Source: Bretschneidera sinensis (lineage: Eukaryota > Streptophyta > Magnoliopsida > Brassicales > Akaniaceae). From it: a stretch of 64,000 nt of DNA. The position numbers and the translations under genes were made by a program. Positions 24,101 to 36,250 of this stretch are shown piece by piece (the first letter of the stretch is position 1; each line of letters begins with the position of its first letter). The notes under the pieces were generated by a model, which was given only the letters and a program-made list of their open reading frames with translations, was not told the origin of the DNA and ran no database searches. The DNA lies in NCBI GenBank assembly GCA_023935145.1, contig CM043700.1:62828120-62892119 (forward strand), in the 5' to 3' direction.

Positions 24101-25341
24101 TGATGAGAGTCATAAAATGCATCATAACAGTACTTATTTGTTAGCATTTTAGGGTTAATCGAGGTTTGAATTACACTTTTATACCTTAACAACTCTAAAG
24201 TGATATTCTTGGATCATTGACTTATTTCGGTGCATTTTCAAGTACTTTGAGTTTAAAAGAGATGGAAAAGTTATCGTTGCTTGAAGCACTAAGATTCCAT
24301 ACATATCGAGGTGAAGGAGTGGTTTCGAAACTGCTCCACGCCACCGCACAGAAGGACTGAGCGTGGCCTCCAAAAACATTCAGAGGTTGCCACCACCAAT
24401 GTGCGCCCAGGCAGGGCCGCGGCACCCAGAGCCTCCACAAGCATCAGTACCAGGTTAAGCCACAGCCTGGACTAGGCAGGGCCGCAGCACCCAGAAGCCC
24501 ACCTAATCAAAGACCAGACAGAGCCGCGGCACGAGTAAGTGAGAGCCGCGGCGCGCACACGAACCCCTATTTTCCTAATTAGGGTTTTAGCTGATTGTTT
24601 AGACCCAAAACACCCTTGGACCTTTGTATTATAAATAGATCACTTAGATTTTCATAAAAAACACATCATTAAGGCTGGAAACTCAAGAAGGCTACTACAC
24701 TCTCAATCAAAGAGTTCAAGCATGAACTCCATGGCCAACTAATCTCCAAGCAAGGCGAAGGGATGAATCCCTAGGTGTAGTTGTTCTTATTTTCCATTAT
24801 TGATTCATTTATAGTTTGGATTTATTGTCAAAATATTGTTATGATATCCTTGATATAGGTCTAGTCATGCTCTTCTTATGTCAAGATTGTTAGATGTGAT
24901 TGAGTCCAGTAGATTTATCTTTTAGGTTTGTCCATTACTGCGATATTTTCATTAAGATATATTGTCATTTCTTGATAAATCTATAGGATAGGTCATGCGT
25001 GCTTAAATCGATTACATTAGGGTTTACATGTGCTTGATTGAATATTTGCCGATTACCTGTTTAGGATGTGAAACTAGCAATCGAGATAAAAACAATTGAA
25101 TAAAGATTGGAATAAGGCAATGAACCTACTGAGGATTTCCAGAACCTTGTTTTTTCTCTATTATATTCTTTAATCTACTTACACAATTTTCTAATATTAC
25201 TTCACTATCAAAACACAAATTTTCTCACTTGATCTTTATTGTTCGTGTTAAGGTTTACACTTTTCTTTGTAGTTTGCTTTTCCTCGTGGGATTGACACCT
25301 TAACTATACACAACAATCGCGTATTAGTTTGAGCGTAACCA
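24101..25341 (+). repeat. B 3' LTR
   Basis: 1241 bp, TATA box TATAAATA at 24630-24637. Shorter than the 5' LTR because of deletions, notably about 50 bp near 24845 and about 20 bp near 25010. Its end GTAACCA is followed by the intact target copy GCGCC. Confidence 0.9.
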
Positions 25342-25346
25342 GCGCC

Positions 25347-26142
25347 GCACAGCAAAAACAAAAAGAAGAAAAAACAAAGAGAGGAGCCGCAAGTGTAATT
25401 TCTCTCTCAATGTATTTTCAACTTTAATTTATTTATTTTGTGTTTTAAAGTTTAATGTTTAGCACTTTAATTGTGAAATTTATTTTCATAATCATGAGAG
25501 ACTAAAACTTTCATCTAAGGTTGACGATGAAACATTGCCATTGATTAGCATTATATTTTCACATATGTTTGTATGATTCCGACATTTTTGTATTGAAGTT
25601 CTATTTCAGTTCAATTGTTTGAGTAAATCCTTATGATTGATTGTTTTGTTTATAAACTGTTCAGATTGGATATTCGATGTGTTTCATCCGACGGATACAT
25701 TGAATCATTGAAATTCAATAAGATATCCACTGTGATATATAAATTAAACAGATACATTGGATGATTTGATTTAATTAGGGTATTCGTTGTGATTTGTATA
25801 TCGATGGATTCATGGAATTATTTGATAAATTACTTTTATATAGAACACACATGGGATGTAATTGCTTGTCGATTGTAGGAACAAAGATCATGAAAATATA
25901 TGCTTTAATTTGGTGGGGTGGATTCAGAAACCTTAGTGCTTTTATCATTTGTTTTAAATCAATTTAGTTTAGTTTATATTCTTTGCACGACACAGTTTGA
26001 AATTCGGAACTAGGTTAAAATAGGTTTAGTTTAGATAAAAATCTATTTTCACAACGCAATTCCCTATGGATTTGACCTCGCACTTGCACAAGCTATATTG
26101 CAAATGACTCATGCGCTTGCGAGTAATTTAAAACTCACAGCA
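25347..26142 (+). repeat. A 3' LTR, part 2
   Basis: Resumes the A LTR at GCACAGCAAAAAC, matching 4752 in the 5' LTR, and ends CA at 26141-26142, followed by the A right target copy ATTTC. A small block at about 25500-25535 (ACTAAAACTTTCATCTAAGG) is absent from the 5' LTR at 4910. Confidence 0.85.
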
Positions 26143-27043
26143 ATTTCTATCTCACCTATCAACCAACTTTCATCTATCACCAAAGCATAAGTTAATAATT
26201 TATTCTAATATTATCACTAGATATTTCATATTTATCTTGATTACTTAAAGTAAATCTAAGTCACCATGTAGCACTTAGAGCTACTCGTAGATCACCTCCT
26301 TGCCTTTCCTGCTCCTCTCAGCAATTTTCACTGGTTGCTGATCATCAACATCTGACATAATATTGATATTAAAATTTTAATTTATTCTTCAATACTTCAT
26401 AATTTACACCCTTTAAAAATTCCCACTTTGAATTCCTGGAAATTTCATGTATGCTAAAAATTCAAAAATAAACTTCATGTTATTACTTTCTGTTTTTCTT
26501 AGAGCTTTCCATGGTTCTCTATAAAATTCTCCCGTAAAGCTCTTCAAAAATTTGCTCTTTCAACCTTTCTTTCTATCCCCAAGTGTTTAAAAAAACAGAG
26601 TAACTGAATTGTAGCTGAAGTAAAACCAAACAGGATTTGGTAACTAATTAAAAAAAACTAAAGTTCTAAATATTTATAACCAAAAAAATTTCAAACTCTC
26701 AGCACAGCATCTCCCCAAATTCGCCACATTTTTGTAATGTTGCCTTACAAGCAGCATTATATTTTCCTTTTTGCAACAGGTGGCAACACCTGTTGCCACG
26801 TTTTTGCTGTTTTTTTTTTCTTCTGGAAGCCAAATTTTTTTCCCTTTTTTTTCTTTTTCTTCTTCTGGACGATTTTTTTTTCATTTTCATTTTCCTTTTC
26901 CTTTTCTTTACACCACCACGCGTCCATTTTTTTAAGAATCGTTTTATTCAAATAATAAACCTTTCACATATATTTTATTTTAATTTCATGTCATATTTAT
27001 TAAATTACTTCTTTACTCTCACTTTCCGAATACGGGTATTATA
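26143..27043 (-). repeat. G1 5' LTR, part 3 of 3
   Basis: Continues the G1 LTR after A; it aligns with 29800-30707 of the G2 LTR (for example the conserved AAAGTAAATCTAA and GATCACCTCCT blocks). It contains a low-complexity T-rich tract at 26800-26935 (source of several spurious ORFs on both strands). The minus-strand LTR start, TATAATACCCG, is at 27043. Confidence 0.75.
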
Positions 27044-28593
27044 GGGTTGCACTAGGATCAATTAATAATCTAGTTGGTCTATCAAGAATAGATACCATGC
27101 CTATAACAATATCAGGAAAGGCCTGTGCATTCTGTTGGTTCAATGCATAGACTCTGCTGTCTTTGGGCTGTAACTGACCACCGCGTCCTTTCTCAGCTAC
27201 TGATCCTCTGCTTCTACCCCTCATACTCCCTGATCCACAGCCTCTCTCCACTTGTTTTGTCTCAACACCTCCAGCCCTTATCTAAATAGATTTCCCCACT
27301 GGGAAACCTACGCTAATATGTCCTCCCTCACCACATACAAAGCAATCAGAGTAAAACAATTTAGAGATAGATGCCCTGTCTAATTACATTAATAGCAAAC
27401 TCTTGTCTCTCGATCATACACCAGATTACCATTTCTCTTTGGTGGCATACTTACTCCTCTGCCATAATTTCTAGTTCTTATAGCCTGTCTCCCAAATCTA
27501 GGGGTTCCATGAATATTACTATGATAAAGAACTCCCCCTTTGGGGTGGTCTCCCACCCTGCACACTTATAATACTACCACCTCTGGGTCCCTCAAATCTA
27601 GACCTCTTCAGCCAATCCCTCCTACCTCTAAACTTCATCACATCTTTCTTAATTTGTAATGCTTTATCCACCATTATAGCATAATTCACACTGCCCATAT
27701 AAGAGAGTTTTTTTTTTCGAATTTAATAGTGTAACCCGTCTAAAAATCTCTTACATTTCCTCTTCTCCATACTTACTAACTCTAGTACAAACCTTGACAA
27801 GGCTATAAATCTACTGTCATACTCAGTCACAGATAAAGTATTCTGCCTTAAATGAATAAAATATTTCTCCTGTTATGCTTGAAACATATCTAGAAAATAC
27901 TTCACAAAGAACACATCCATTAAACTTACTCCAAGTTAAGGGTTGATCTACCTGTGTACTCAATCTAGGAAGAATATCCTCCCACCATTTAGAAGCCTCA
28001 CCTTCCATCTTAAATGAAGCAAAAGCAACCTTCTGCCTATTTGTCACTGGTAAGACTTCAAAATATTTATCAACATGTTTAATCCACTACTAAGCTTCAA
28101 TAGGATTTACAGATCCTCTAAAAGATTGGGTTTGAATTTAATAAATCTCACAAAACAATGCTATTGCATCTCATGTGCAAACACACCCTCTCCCCCATAA
28201 ACCTCTTGTCTTACCATATCAGGTTATGTTCTAGCCCTTTCCTCTAGTCTACTCTGTAAATTATCAGTCCTCACTTCTACTGCATTCATTCTCTTTATAG
28301 CACGATTGAGAACTTCTCTCAACTCATCTCTCCTAATATCATATTCTCTCCCGCTCTACTAGTACCAGCTGTACTAGCAACCTGTTCCCTTGCATGAACC
28401 ACAGACTCGACCTCCCTCTCAGCTTCAGCTCTTCTAAGTATTAGGGGTCTACCATGTCCTCTATGGTTCAGTACTCTACCTCTAGCTTTAGCACATCCAA
28501 GTATCATCTTCAGACTCAGCATTATAATATAGTTTATTTAAATCTTCCACTTATTTAAATTTTTATGCAGTCTACAGAATCATAAAACCTAAT
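27044..28593 (-). pseudogene. G2 gag and start of protease
   Basis: Minus strand. The capsid core is at 27823-28047 (FASFKMEGEASKWWEDIL). The middle part follows with many stops. The zinc knuckle is at about 27305-27350, with CFVCGEGGH but Phe for the last Cys. Then comes an Arg/Gly-rich linker with SRVYALNQQNAQ (27130-27160) and the protease start ending LLIDPSAT at the G1 LTR. At least ten stops or shifts. Gag would form the particle; this copy cannot. Confidence 0.75.
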
Positions 28594-28605
28594 ACTGTGA
28601 TACCA
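28594..28605 (-). promoter_or_regulatory. Primer binding site of G2
   Basis: Minus strand TGGTATCACAGT, initiator-Met-type PBS with changes after position 8, four bases inside the LTR end. Confidence 0.7.
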
Positions 28606-28609
28606 AAAT

Positions 28610-30707
28610 TGTAACAACCCATCCGGGTTAGTCACCCCGAAGACGGTGTCGACACATTTTGAAATCCCAGCATGACACATATATGGAACAATATAAAAAC
28701 ATAAATTAACTAAAAATATATATACATTAACCCTCAACAGGGGAGTTACATTATTAATATCATATCTAAAACAATATATACAACATACTAATTATGCATG
28801 ACTATCTACAATTTTTTTTTCTTCTTCCATTAGTCTGAGGATGTGGACCACGAGGCTTACAGATAATAATTCAGTCTGAATCTCAGCTCACAAATTTATC
28901 TGTCATGCCCGCTACCTGAAATTATTTAACAATGAAGAATAAGTTTCACAAGCTCAGTGAATTAAATTTACTAGAAGTACTCGATTTGTATACTTGTAGT
29001 TATATTCATTCATTGTTAAATCAGCATAATTAACCATTTATCTCTTATCACATTCTAATTCAATCATTTACCAATTTCTCTTAATAAATAAATTATCAGG
29101 CTATCCTCTTTCAATACATATATCTAATATATTTTATCAATTTAATATTTCCAATTTAATATCATCATAAGGTTCACTCATACAAACAATCAATAATATT
29201 TTTATTTATTATATCATCATTTATATTTATTTATCATCAAAATTGTCTCATTTATCTATCAATCATTTAATAATCAAAACTGATTCTTTAGCATCTCAAC
29301 CATTAATAATAAATATTAAAAACAAATATAATGTATGAATTTAAATTATCTTTCTTCTTTCTCATCAGATCATTTCATATTATCATCTGGGAACATCTTC
29401 TCACATGTTGACATGTTTCAACTAGACCAGCTACCTTCTTGGTCTTCTTAGCCAGACTAGTTGCCTTCCTAGTCTTCCCTTTTATGCATATGAGCAATAA
29501 CATGCAAGCAAACATACATCAAAGCATTCACTTCAACTCTCTAGCTCTTTCTCAAAATTATTATTTTTATTATATTTATTAAATTGTCTCCTCATATATC
29601 ATATCAATTTTTCAATCATATTTTCATAAATTTCATATAACTTCTCAGTATATTTTTCATTAATCCATCATTTTTTAAAATATAAATTCTATATAATTAA
29701 TATTCAACATACTATTTAATCCTAATCAATAAATCAATCAATTATCATACATAACAGAAAATATATTATTAAATCATTATAATTCAGTAATTTATTCAAA
29801 TATCATAAATTCATATTCTTATTGATCTCGATTACTAAAAGTAAATCTAACTCACCATATAGCACTTAAAGCTATCTGTGGATCACCTCCTGACCTTTTC
29901 TACTCATTTCAGCAATTTCTTGAGATTCTTGATCACTAACACCTAATCATAAACTTTCATAAATCTTACTATTTCATAACTTAATTCAAACAATATAATT
30001 ATTTAGTTATGAGTCTTATTGAAAATTTACCTCAAATATGGTGAAATCTTGCTATTTAATTGGATGATTGTAACTATCTCTAATATTGGTGAAATTTTCT
30101 TATTTAATTTTTTGCTAAAAAATTTGAATTGAAGAAAGAAAGAAACCAAACAAGATTTGGAGGAAATAAAGTCTCTAAAGCTCAGAGACTTATAAGCTTC
30201 AATTTTTTTTCCACTACTTCACCATTCAAAGATTTTTTTTTGCGCTTCACCACTTAGAGAATTTTTTTTTTCTCACTGCTTCACCACTTCTCGTGAAGTC
30301 TACCATTTTTAAAAAAAAAATAAAATCTACATATTTGCCATCGATTATTTACAATTCTACTATCATTATAATTTACTGTTTTGCCATTTACCCTTTAAAA
30401 ATCAAATTTTCATCTTTTCTTCCTTCCAAAATTTTTTATAAAAATTATAGAGAAATACAAAAAATTATATTTTCTTTCAAAAAAATTTAAATTATTTTCT
30501 TCAACTTCAGTCAATATTTTTCTTCAAAATTCTTTCATTTCAACTTTAAATTTCAAAAAATTTCAGTACTTTCTTCTTCAAAAATTTCTAATTCTTTTCA
30601 ACATTATTTCAAATCAATACTAAATCTTTCATTAATTGATTATTTAATTTAATATAATATATGTAAAATTACTTCTTTACCTTTATTTTATGAACAAGAG
30701 TACTACA
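28610..30707 (-). repeat. G2 LTR
   Basis: 2098 bp, uninterrupted, AT-rich, TG at 28610 and CA at 30706-30707 in plus reading. It served as the reference for piecing together the G1 LTR. It has long T- and AT-rich runs (30200-30650) with no gene. GTTAC at 30708-30712 would be one target copy; the partner is outside the window. Confidence 0.78.
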
Positions 30708-31742
30708 GTTACTAAGGTCACGGTTCTATTTAAGTTTTTCTTCATCAGATTGAGAATGAGAGAAAGTGATGATGGAGGGGACTACTTAAAAATGTAGACA
30801 CAGAGATATAAAATCTCTATAAAAAAGAGACAAGAAGGGAAAAGTGTTAATAGTGAAATGTTTATGAAAAGAGAGAAGATAAATATGGAAGAGTGAGAGG
30901 AGAGAAGAGAGGAGTGAACAATTGAATGAGAGAGAAAATGCTTTGAGAATGAGAGATGAAGTTACATAGGAGAGAGAGAAAAGAAACGACCATGAGATGA
31001 GAGGGCACTGGAGAGAGAATGGAGATAAGAGAATAGAGAAAAGTTAAGGATAATGTGAAATCTAAAAGTGATCTCCTATGGTTTAAGGATGGGTTAGAAT
31101 GGGTAAGGAGATGGTAGTATGATTTAGGAAAAGAAATTTTAAATGAGGGTAAAAATATACTCACCCTAAAAGTGTGTTGAAAGTGAAAGGGAGTTAGGTT
31201 TTTGAAATTAAGGGATCTTTATGTATTTATTTTTTTTATATTTACCCTTTCATAAAATTCAGTATGGAAATTTGTAAGTAGTTTTTTCACTTTTTCTCTC
31301 TCACAAAAAAAATGTTTTCACTTTTAACATGTGCAACACCAAATACCTATATCACTAATGAGTTAAGAAGAAGAAAAAGGATGAGATCAACTCCTCTACT
31401 ATAAAAAAAAATGGTAAGATAAAGCCTACAGTACAAAAAAATTTTGATTGTAAAGTGGTCCCCATCACATCCCAAAATTTAAGGAGTCCAAATCTATGTG
31501 TAAAAGTAGTGTATTGCAGGATAAATACTTCACAATTTTTATCTATAGAGGAGTTGATCCACCAAAGTTGCTTCCATGTGGAAAGTTGTTTAAGCATTAC
31601 AAAATCAAGCATATGTGACCCCATGAAATATAACCGTTGGACGATTGAGGATATGACCCATACAGGGATAAAAGACTTGGTTTCTCATTACCGTTTAGAA
31701 GCAAGCATGGAAGTAAAACTAGCCGTTAAGTTTAGATAAAAT
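30708..31742. other. Unassigned AT/GA-rich sequence
   Basis: About 1 kb between G2 and D. 30750-31060 is purine-rich on the plus strand with many GAGAGA runs. A 94-codon ORF at 31455-31739 runs up to the D boundary with no motif I recognise; its counterpart on the opposite strand is equally open, so I do not call it coding. AAAAT at 31738-31742 would be one target copy of D. Confidence 0.5.
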
Positions 31743-33619
31743 TGTGCGTACCACTCTTTTTCACCTAAGACTCATGCATCCGATTTATTACCCAAGGCTA
31801 CTCCCCTTAAAGAAGGTGGATATAGCGAGGGTGCATATTACGATGAGTAGGCATATGGAAATGAATAAGTAATAAAGAGGCTCCCATGATGGTTGCGCTT
31901 TTAATGTATTAGACAAGGGGTCATTTGTCATCCAAGCACAAAGCAAGAATGATGGGTAAAGAGCCGCCATTTGACCTTGAAGGAGGTCAAATCTCTTGTC
32001 ATTGGCCTACGTGAGAAATTTCAAATCTCGAGAGATTTGGGTGCAAAAGAGTGAGGATTTAAAGCTCTCTCTCTTACCTAGACTGAATTCTAGCCCTTTG
32101 TGTTTTAAGGGAATTAATTGAAATTTTAATTCAAGTATTATTATCATACATTACTAATAAAACCAAGCACACATATCATAATTTTTATTCAAACAAAGCA
32201 ACATCAAATATTAACATTTAAAGTAATGCGGTAAAAGTAAGTATATAAAGGAAATAAATTGCTTTGACTATGAAGAAAAATATATTAAAACTACTTGCAA
32301 AGTATGGATGATAAGTAAATTAAAGTGCGTGCATTTAAACTCGGTGGATTAATTATGTAAGTTAAACTAGATGGATTGAGACTAAATTATTTTAAACTAG
32401 ATGAATTAAACTTGAAAACTAAATTGAATGAATTAAATTAAGTTACTTTAAACTAGATGAGTTCAAAAAAAGAAATTAAGCTAAATAGATTTAAACTAAA
32501 CTACCTTAAAGATGAGATTCAAAATAACCAGTAACTAGTAACATTTTTAATGGGTCAAAGGGGGTCCAAAATTCTTCTTAAAGAACTAAAGTTCACATAT
32601 AATTAATGATAACTTAAAATAAAACATCTAACTTAGAGAACATAAAAATTCTTAAGGTATTAAATTAGAGGAAAGAACTTTAAAACTACTATTAACTTAA
32701 CATTGCATTTAACGAAGTGACTACATATGACCAATAGCTAACTAAAGAAAGTAACTAATGAAAGAGAAAATGCTAAGAAACTAGTAAATATCTTAAGATG
32801 AAAATTTATAAGTGAGCTAAATTAATCTAGTCTATTTTCAAGGTGGTTTAAACACATGAATCATATTAGCAATTTATTTTGCAAAAAAAAAAGTAGAGGC
32901 TTAACCAACTTTATTATTTGGCTAAGTGAAATTTCCACGTGCAGAGATTATCGTCGGAGATCCTTCTGCTCTTGTGGACTTAGTGAAGTTGGAAGAATGA
33001 TTCCAATGGAGATTAGAAGACCAAAAAACAAAAGGTGGCCGAAAATGATGAAGAACCTCACTAGTTCTTTTATGTTTCACTCTTTTCTCTTTTCTCACCT
33101 TTCTTGAACACTCTCTTCTTTTTTGTTATATTATTATCTTTGATCTTCCTATTCTTCCCTCTTTTTCTCTCTCACTTCTTTATTTCTCTCTGAACTTTCT
33201 CTCTTTTTTGTATTACTTTGTCTTATTGTTGTGTTAGCAAATGGGGGTATTTATAGGAGGAGTAAGAGCTGGCCAAGAGATTAAAAAAAAACAAAATAAT
33301 GGGTGAAAATAAGGTGCATGGCTTGTCATATAGAAAAAGGGAAAGTAGTTTCAACTTTTGAGATGAAAAAGGCGTTTCACTTTTGGAGTGTAAAGGTGGG
33401 GTTAGAGAAGTAAGGTGTGGTAAACTAAGTGAAAAGTGAGAGGGAAAATACTTTTAGGTGGATAGACATGGGAAAGAGGGAGGGGTTTCTTTGAGGTGAA
33501 AAAAAGTGAAAAAGAAGGTTTGCAAAAAGGTGAACAAGAAAGGATATTTTGGGGTGTTTTCAATAAAGCAAAAGCAAAAGCAAAAAAGGTGAGGAGAAAC
33601 TCTGTTTTCTTTGGACAAC
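31743..33619 (-). repeat. D 3' LTR, distal part
   Basis: Contains the LTR 3' end (minus reading) and A/T-rich sequence. 32280-32560 has repeated AAACTAGATGAATTAAA-like words, a loose tandem pattern. Short ORFs at 32856-33107 (plus) and 33402-33641 (minus) look fortuitous. It ends with ACAAC, the left target copy of C. Confidence 0.7.
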
Positions 33620-35022
33620 TGATGAGAGTCGTAAAATGCATCTTAACAGAACTTAATTGTTAGCATTTTAGAGTTAATCTAAGTTTTAATTGCACTTTTA
33701 TACGTGAACAGCTCTAAAGTGTCATTCTTGAATCATTGATCTATTTCAGTGCATTTTCAAGTACTTTGAGTTCAAAAGAGGAGGAAAAGTTATCGTTGCT
33801 TGAAGCACAAGGACTCGAGGCATACCAATGTGAAGGCATGGTTGTGGAAGGACAAAAGAAGAGAAATCAAGTCTTGAATGTGTGTGCTACGGCCTGAAAA
33901 TATCCAAGCCTCGACCTCCAGAACCAAAGCCCAAAAGAGCAAGAAAGCACCAGTGAGAGCCGCGGCTTGGACCAGTGAGAGCCGTGGCCTGGACCAGCCA
34001 GGGCCGTGGTGCCCAAAACTGCCACAAGCTTCAGTTCCAAGCAAAGCCACGGCCTAGAACAAGTAGGTCGAAGCCTCCAGAAAGTGAAGAAACTAAAGAC
34101 CAGGCAAAGCCGCGACACATGAAAGTGAGAGGCGCGGCGCGCACACGATCCCCTTCTCCGAGTTATGACCTAATTAGGACTTTAATGATTGTTTAAACCC
34201 TAAAAAACCCTTGGACTTTTTGTATTATAAATAGATCACTTAAGGTTTGAGAAAAGGATCAATCATTAAGGTTGGAAAACACAAGAAGGCTGCCATACTT
34301 TTCATCAAAGAGTTCAAGCATGAACTCCATGGCCAACTAATCTTCAAGCAAGGCAAAAGGATGAATCCCTAGGTGTAGTTGTTCTTATTTTCCTTTATTG
34401 ATTCAGTTTTAGTTGAGATTTATTATCAAAACATTGTTATGATTTACTCTTTAATCTAATTAGAAGATTTTTCTCTTAATCCGGTAATCGTATCTTTCTT
34501 CTCCATATAAGTCTAGTCATACTTTTCTTATGTGATGTTGTTTGGGTATGATTGAGTCTGGTAGATTTGCCTTTTAGGTTTATCCATTATTGCAATATTG
34601 TCATTAAAGATATATTGTTGTTTCTTGATAAATCTATAGGATAGGTCATGTCTGCTAAACTCGAAAGTAAAGAGTAATTCATATCAATTACATTAGGGTT
34701 TATATATGTGCTTTGATTGAATATTTGTCGATTGCTTGTTTGGGATGTGAAACTTGCAATCGTGATAAAAACAACTGAATTGAGATTGGAATAAGGTAAT
34801 GAACCTAGGGAGGATTCTCGGAACCTTGTTGTTCCTTTATTATATTCTTCAATCTATTTACACAATTTTCTCACAATTACTTCATTATCAAAATCAATAT
34901 TTTCTCACTTGATTGTTATCGTTCGTGTTAAGGTTTGCACTTTTCCTTTGTAGATCGCTTTTCCTCGTGGGATCAACACCTCAACTATACACAATAACTA
35001 CATATTAGTTTGAGCATAACCA
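33620..35022 (+). repeat. C 5' LTR
   Basis: 1403 bp. TATA box TATAAATA at 34226-34233. A GC-rich block at 33955-34150 has repeated GAGCCG(C/T)GGC words. Minus-strand ORFs at 33790-34118 only mirror this block. Confidence 0.92.
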
Positions 35023-35027
35023 AATTT

Positions 35028-35045
35028 TGGCGCCGTTTCCGAGGA
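35028..35045 (+). promoter_or_regulatory. C primer binding site
   Basis: TGGCGCCGTTTCCGAGGA, Athila-type PBS with two changes, five bases after the LTR. Confidence 0.88.
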
Positions 35046-35179
35046 AAACACGCTTACATACAAGGAAGATTGTCAACTCTAAGACAAGACGGTACTATTG
35101 TTCCTTTATTTAAGTTTTTGATTTTCTAATTTTTTTTATTTGTTATGTTTTTTTTATTTCCTTTTAATTCATTTGGTGT

Positions 35180-36250
35180 ATGCTTCGACCAAGAGATTTG
35201 CGAGGTAGATTCATTAAAGGACCTGAAGTAGAGTTACCCTTTCCTTCCACGTCCGTTAGTGAAACCTCGCCAAGATCAAACCCTAGTGTACACCTAAACG
35301 AGAACTTAGAAGACTTTGTTAACATAGCTGAAAACCCTAATGAGAATGTTACTAGGACACTTAAAGATTACTTGTATCTTAGCCGAACAGCCACACCATC
35401 ATGCATCATGTTTCCAGCCAATACTCGCCATCAAGATTTCAAAACAGGGATGATACAATTACTCCCTACATTTCATGGCTTGAAAAATGAAAACCCATAT
35501 GTACACATTAAGGAGTTTGAGGAAGTAGTTGCGAATTTTCATAGTCAAGATGCAACTAATGATATCGTGAGACTCAAGTTTTTTCCTTTTTCTTTAAAGG
35601 ATAAAGCTAAGAGTTGGCTATACTCACTGAGACCACGATCTATTGGGATATGAAATGAGATGACTCAGGTCTTCTTCAATAAATACTTCCCTCAACATAA
35701 GACCAATGCTTTAAAAAGGCAAATCTCCACCTTTGCACAAAAGGATAATGAGACTTTGTATCAGTCTTGGGAGAAATTTAAGGAGCTATTAAGTATGTGT
35801 CCTCACCATGGGTATGAGAGTTGGCACTTAGTGAGCTACTTTTATGAGGGACTTACCTATAGAGAGCGCCAATTTGTAAAGATGATGTGTAATGGTGAAT
35901 TTATACAAAAAGATCCTGATGAGGCCATAGAATACCTTAATGAGCTTGCTGAAAAAGCTCATACTTGGACTGAACTAGTGTTACTGAAAGCACAAATAGG
36001 TCATGACCTGTAGGAAACCCAAGTAGTGGTGGAATATACCATCTTAGGGAAAAAGATAGCCTAAAAGCTAAAGTTGAAATGCTCACTATATTAAAGACTA
36101 AAGGCTCAAAGCCAACACACGTGGTTACCCATACCGAATCTGCAGAACCATGTTTTATGTGTGGTGGGGTAGATCATCCCGCTCAAGAGTGCCCCACATT
36201 CGTAGATATGAGAGGGATGTATGAGGAACAATGTAATGCCTTAGGCATGT
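35180..36250 (+). pseudogene. C gag, decayed
   Basis: ATG at 35180 opens MLRPRDLRGRFIKGPEVELP and stays open for 157 codons through the capsid block to a TGA at 35651-35653, a Trp-codon loss. The same frame resumes at 35660 (QKDNETLYQSWEKFKELL, HHGYESW) until a one-base deletion near 35978. A TAG follows in the shifted frame at about 36012. The zinc knuckle at 36151-36192 is intact (CFMCGGVDHPAQEC, CX2CX4HX4C), unlike that of A or B. Three disabling changes in about 350 codons make it the best preserved gag of the three Athila elements. Confidence 0.88.

Larger units (their letters stand above)
13599..25341 (+). mobile_element. Athila-lineage Ty3/gypsy element B, complete structure
   Basis: 11,743-bp plus-strand element inside the 3' LTR of A. 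LTRs are 13599-14916 and 24101-25341, both TG...CA. The right target copy is GCGCC (25342-25346), the left GCACT (13594-13598); the two differences are both C/G to T/A transitions. Order: LTR, PBS, gag, linker-protease, RT, RNase H, integrase, GC-rich spacer, third ORF, purine-rich 3' region, stem-loop, PPT, LTR. Every coding part is disrupted, so it is dead in cis. It is the same family as C (near-identical layout and easily alignable throughout) and a different family from A. Confidence 0.92.
4222..26142 (+). mobile_element. Athila-lineage Ty3/gypsy element A, full-length but nested-in
   Basis: Plus-strand element with 5' LTR, PBS, gag, protease, RT, RNase H, integrase, long 3' noncoding region, PPT and 3' LTR. 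It is inserted in the G1 LTR. Target duplications are ATTCC (4217-4221) and ATTTC (26143-26147), one transition apart. Element B (13599-25341) sits in its 3' LTR; subtracting B and one target copy leaves about 10.2 kb. The 5' LTR begins TA and ends GA, against TG and CA in the 3' LTR, so both 5' LTR ends have mutated. No third ORF of the type in B and C is recognisable. By eye the two LTRs differ at roughly 20 of the first 235 bases, more than in B or C, consistent with A being older than its guest. Confidence 0.88.
1..27043 (-). mobile_element. Ty3/gypsy chromovirus G1 (Tekay/Del-like), partial and interrupted
   Basis: Minus-strand LTR retrotransposon running off the left edge. In its own reading direction it shows a 5' LTR (27043 down to 2070, split by insertions), a tRNA-iMet-type primer binding site, gag remnants, a protease and the beginning of reverse transcriptase. 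The LTR is cut by solo LTR H (2688-4035) and Athila element A (4222-26142). The pieces align in order with the uninterrupted LTR of the sibling copy G2 at 28610-30707, which is how the split was recognised. The outer LTR end reads TA where TG is expected. All coding parts carry stops and frameshifts. The lineage call rests on LTR start, PBS type and gag-protease motifs read by eye. Confidence 0.8.
27044..30707 (-). mobile_element. Ty3/gypsy chromovirus G2, 5' part only
   Basis: Minus-strand sibling of G1: LTR 28610-30707, PBS, gag and the first codons of protease, cut at the very active site by the G1 LTR. The simplest reading is that G1 inserted into G2 in the same orientation and the rest of G2 lies left of the window. 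A shared-LTR tandem made by unequal recombination plus a deletion is the alternative. The 5-bp GGGTT at 27044-27048 would be the right target copy in the first model. Confidence 0.72.

Noticed and set aside
26699..27044. Several ORFs on both strands with Lys/Glu or Phe runs
   Set aside because: All derive from one T/C-rich low-complexity tract inside the G1 LTR.
31455..31739. 94-codon plus-strand ORF before D
   Set aside because: No motif, the opposite strand is equally open, and it ends at an element boundary.
33790..34118. Overlapping minus-strand ORFs in the C LTRs (also 44295-44604)
   Set aside because: Mirror images of the GC-rich repeats in the LTR; present in both LTRs only because the LTRs are copies of each other.
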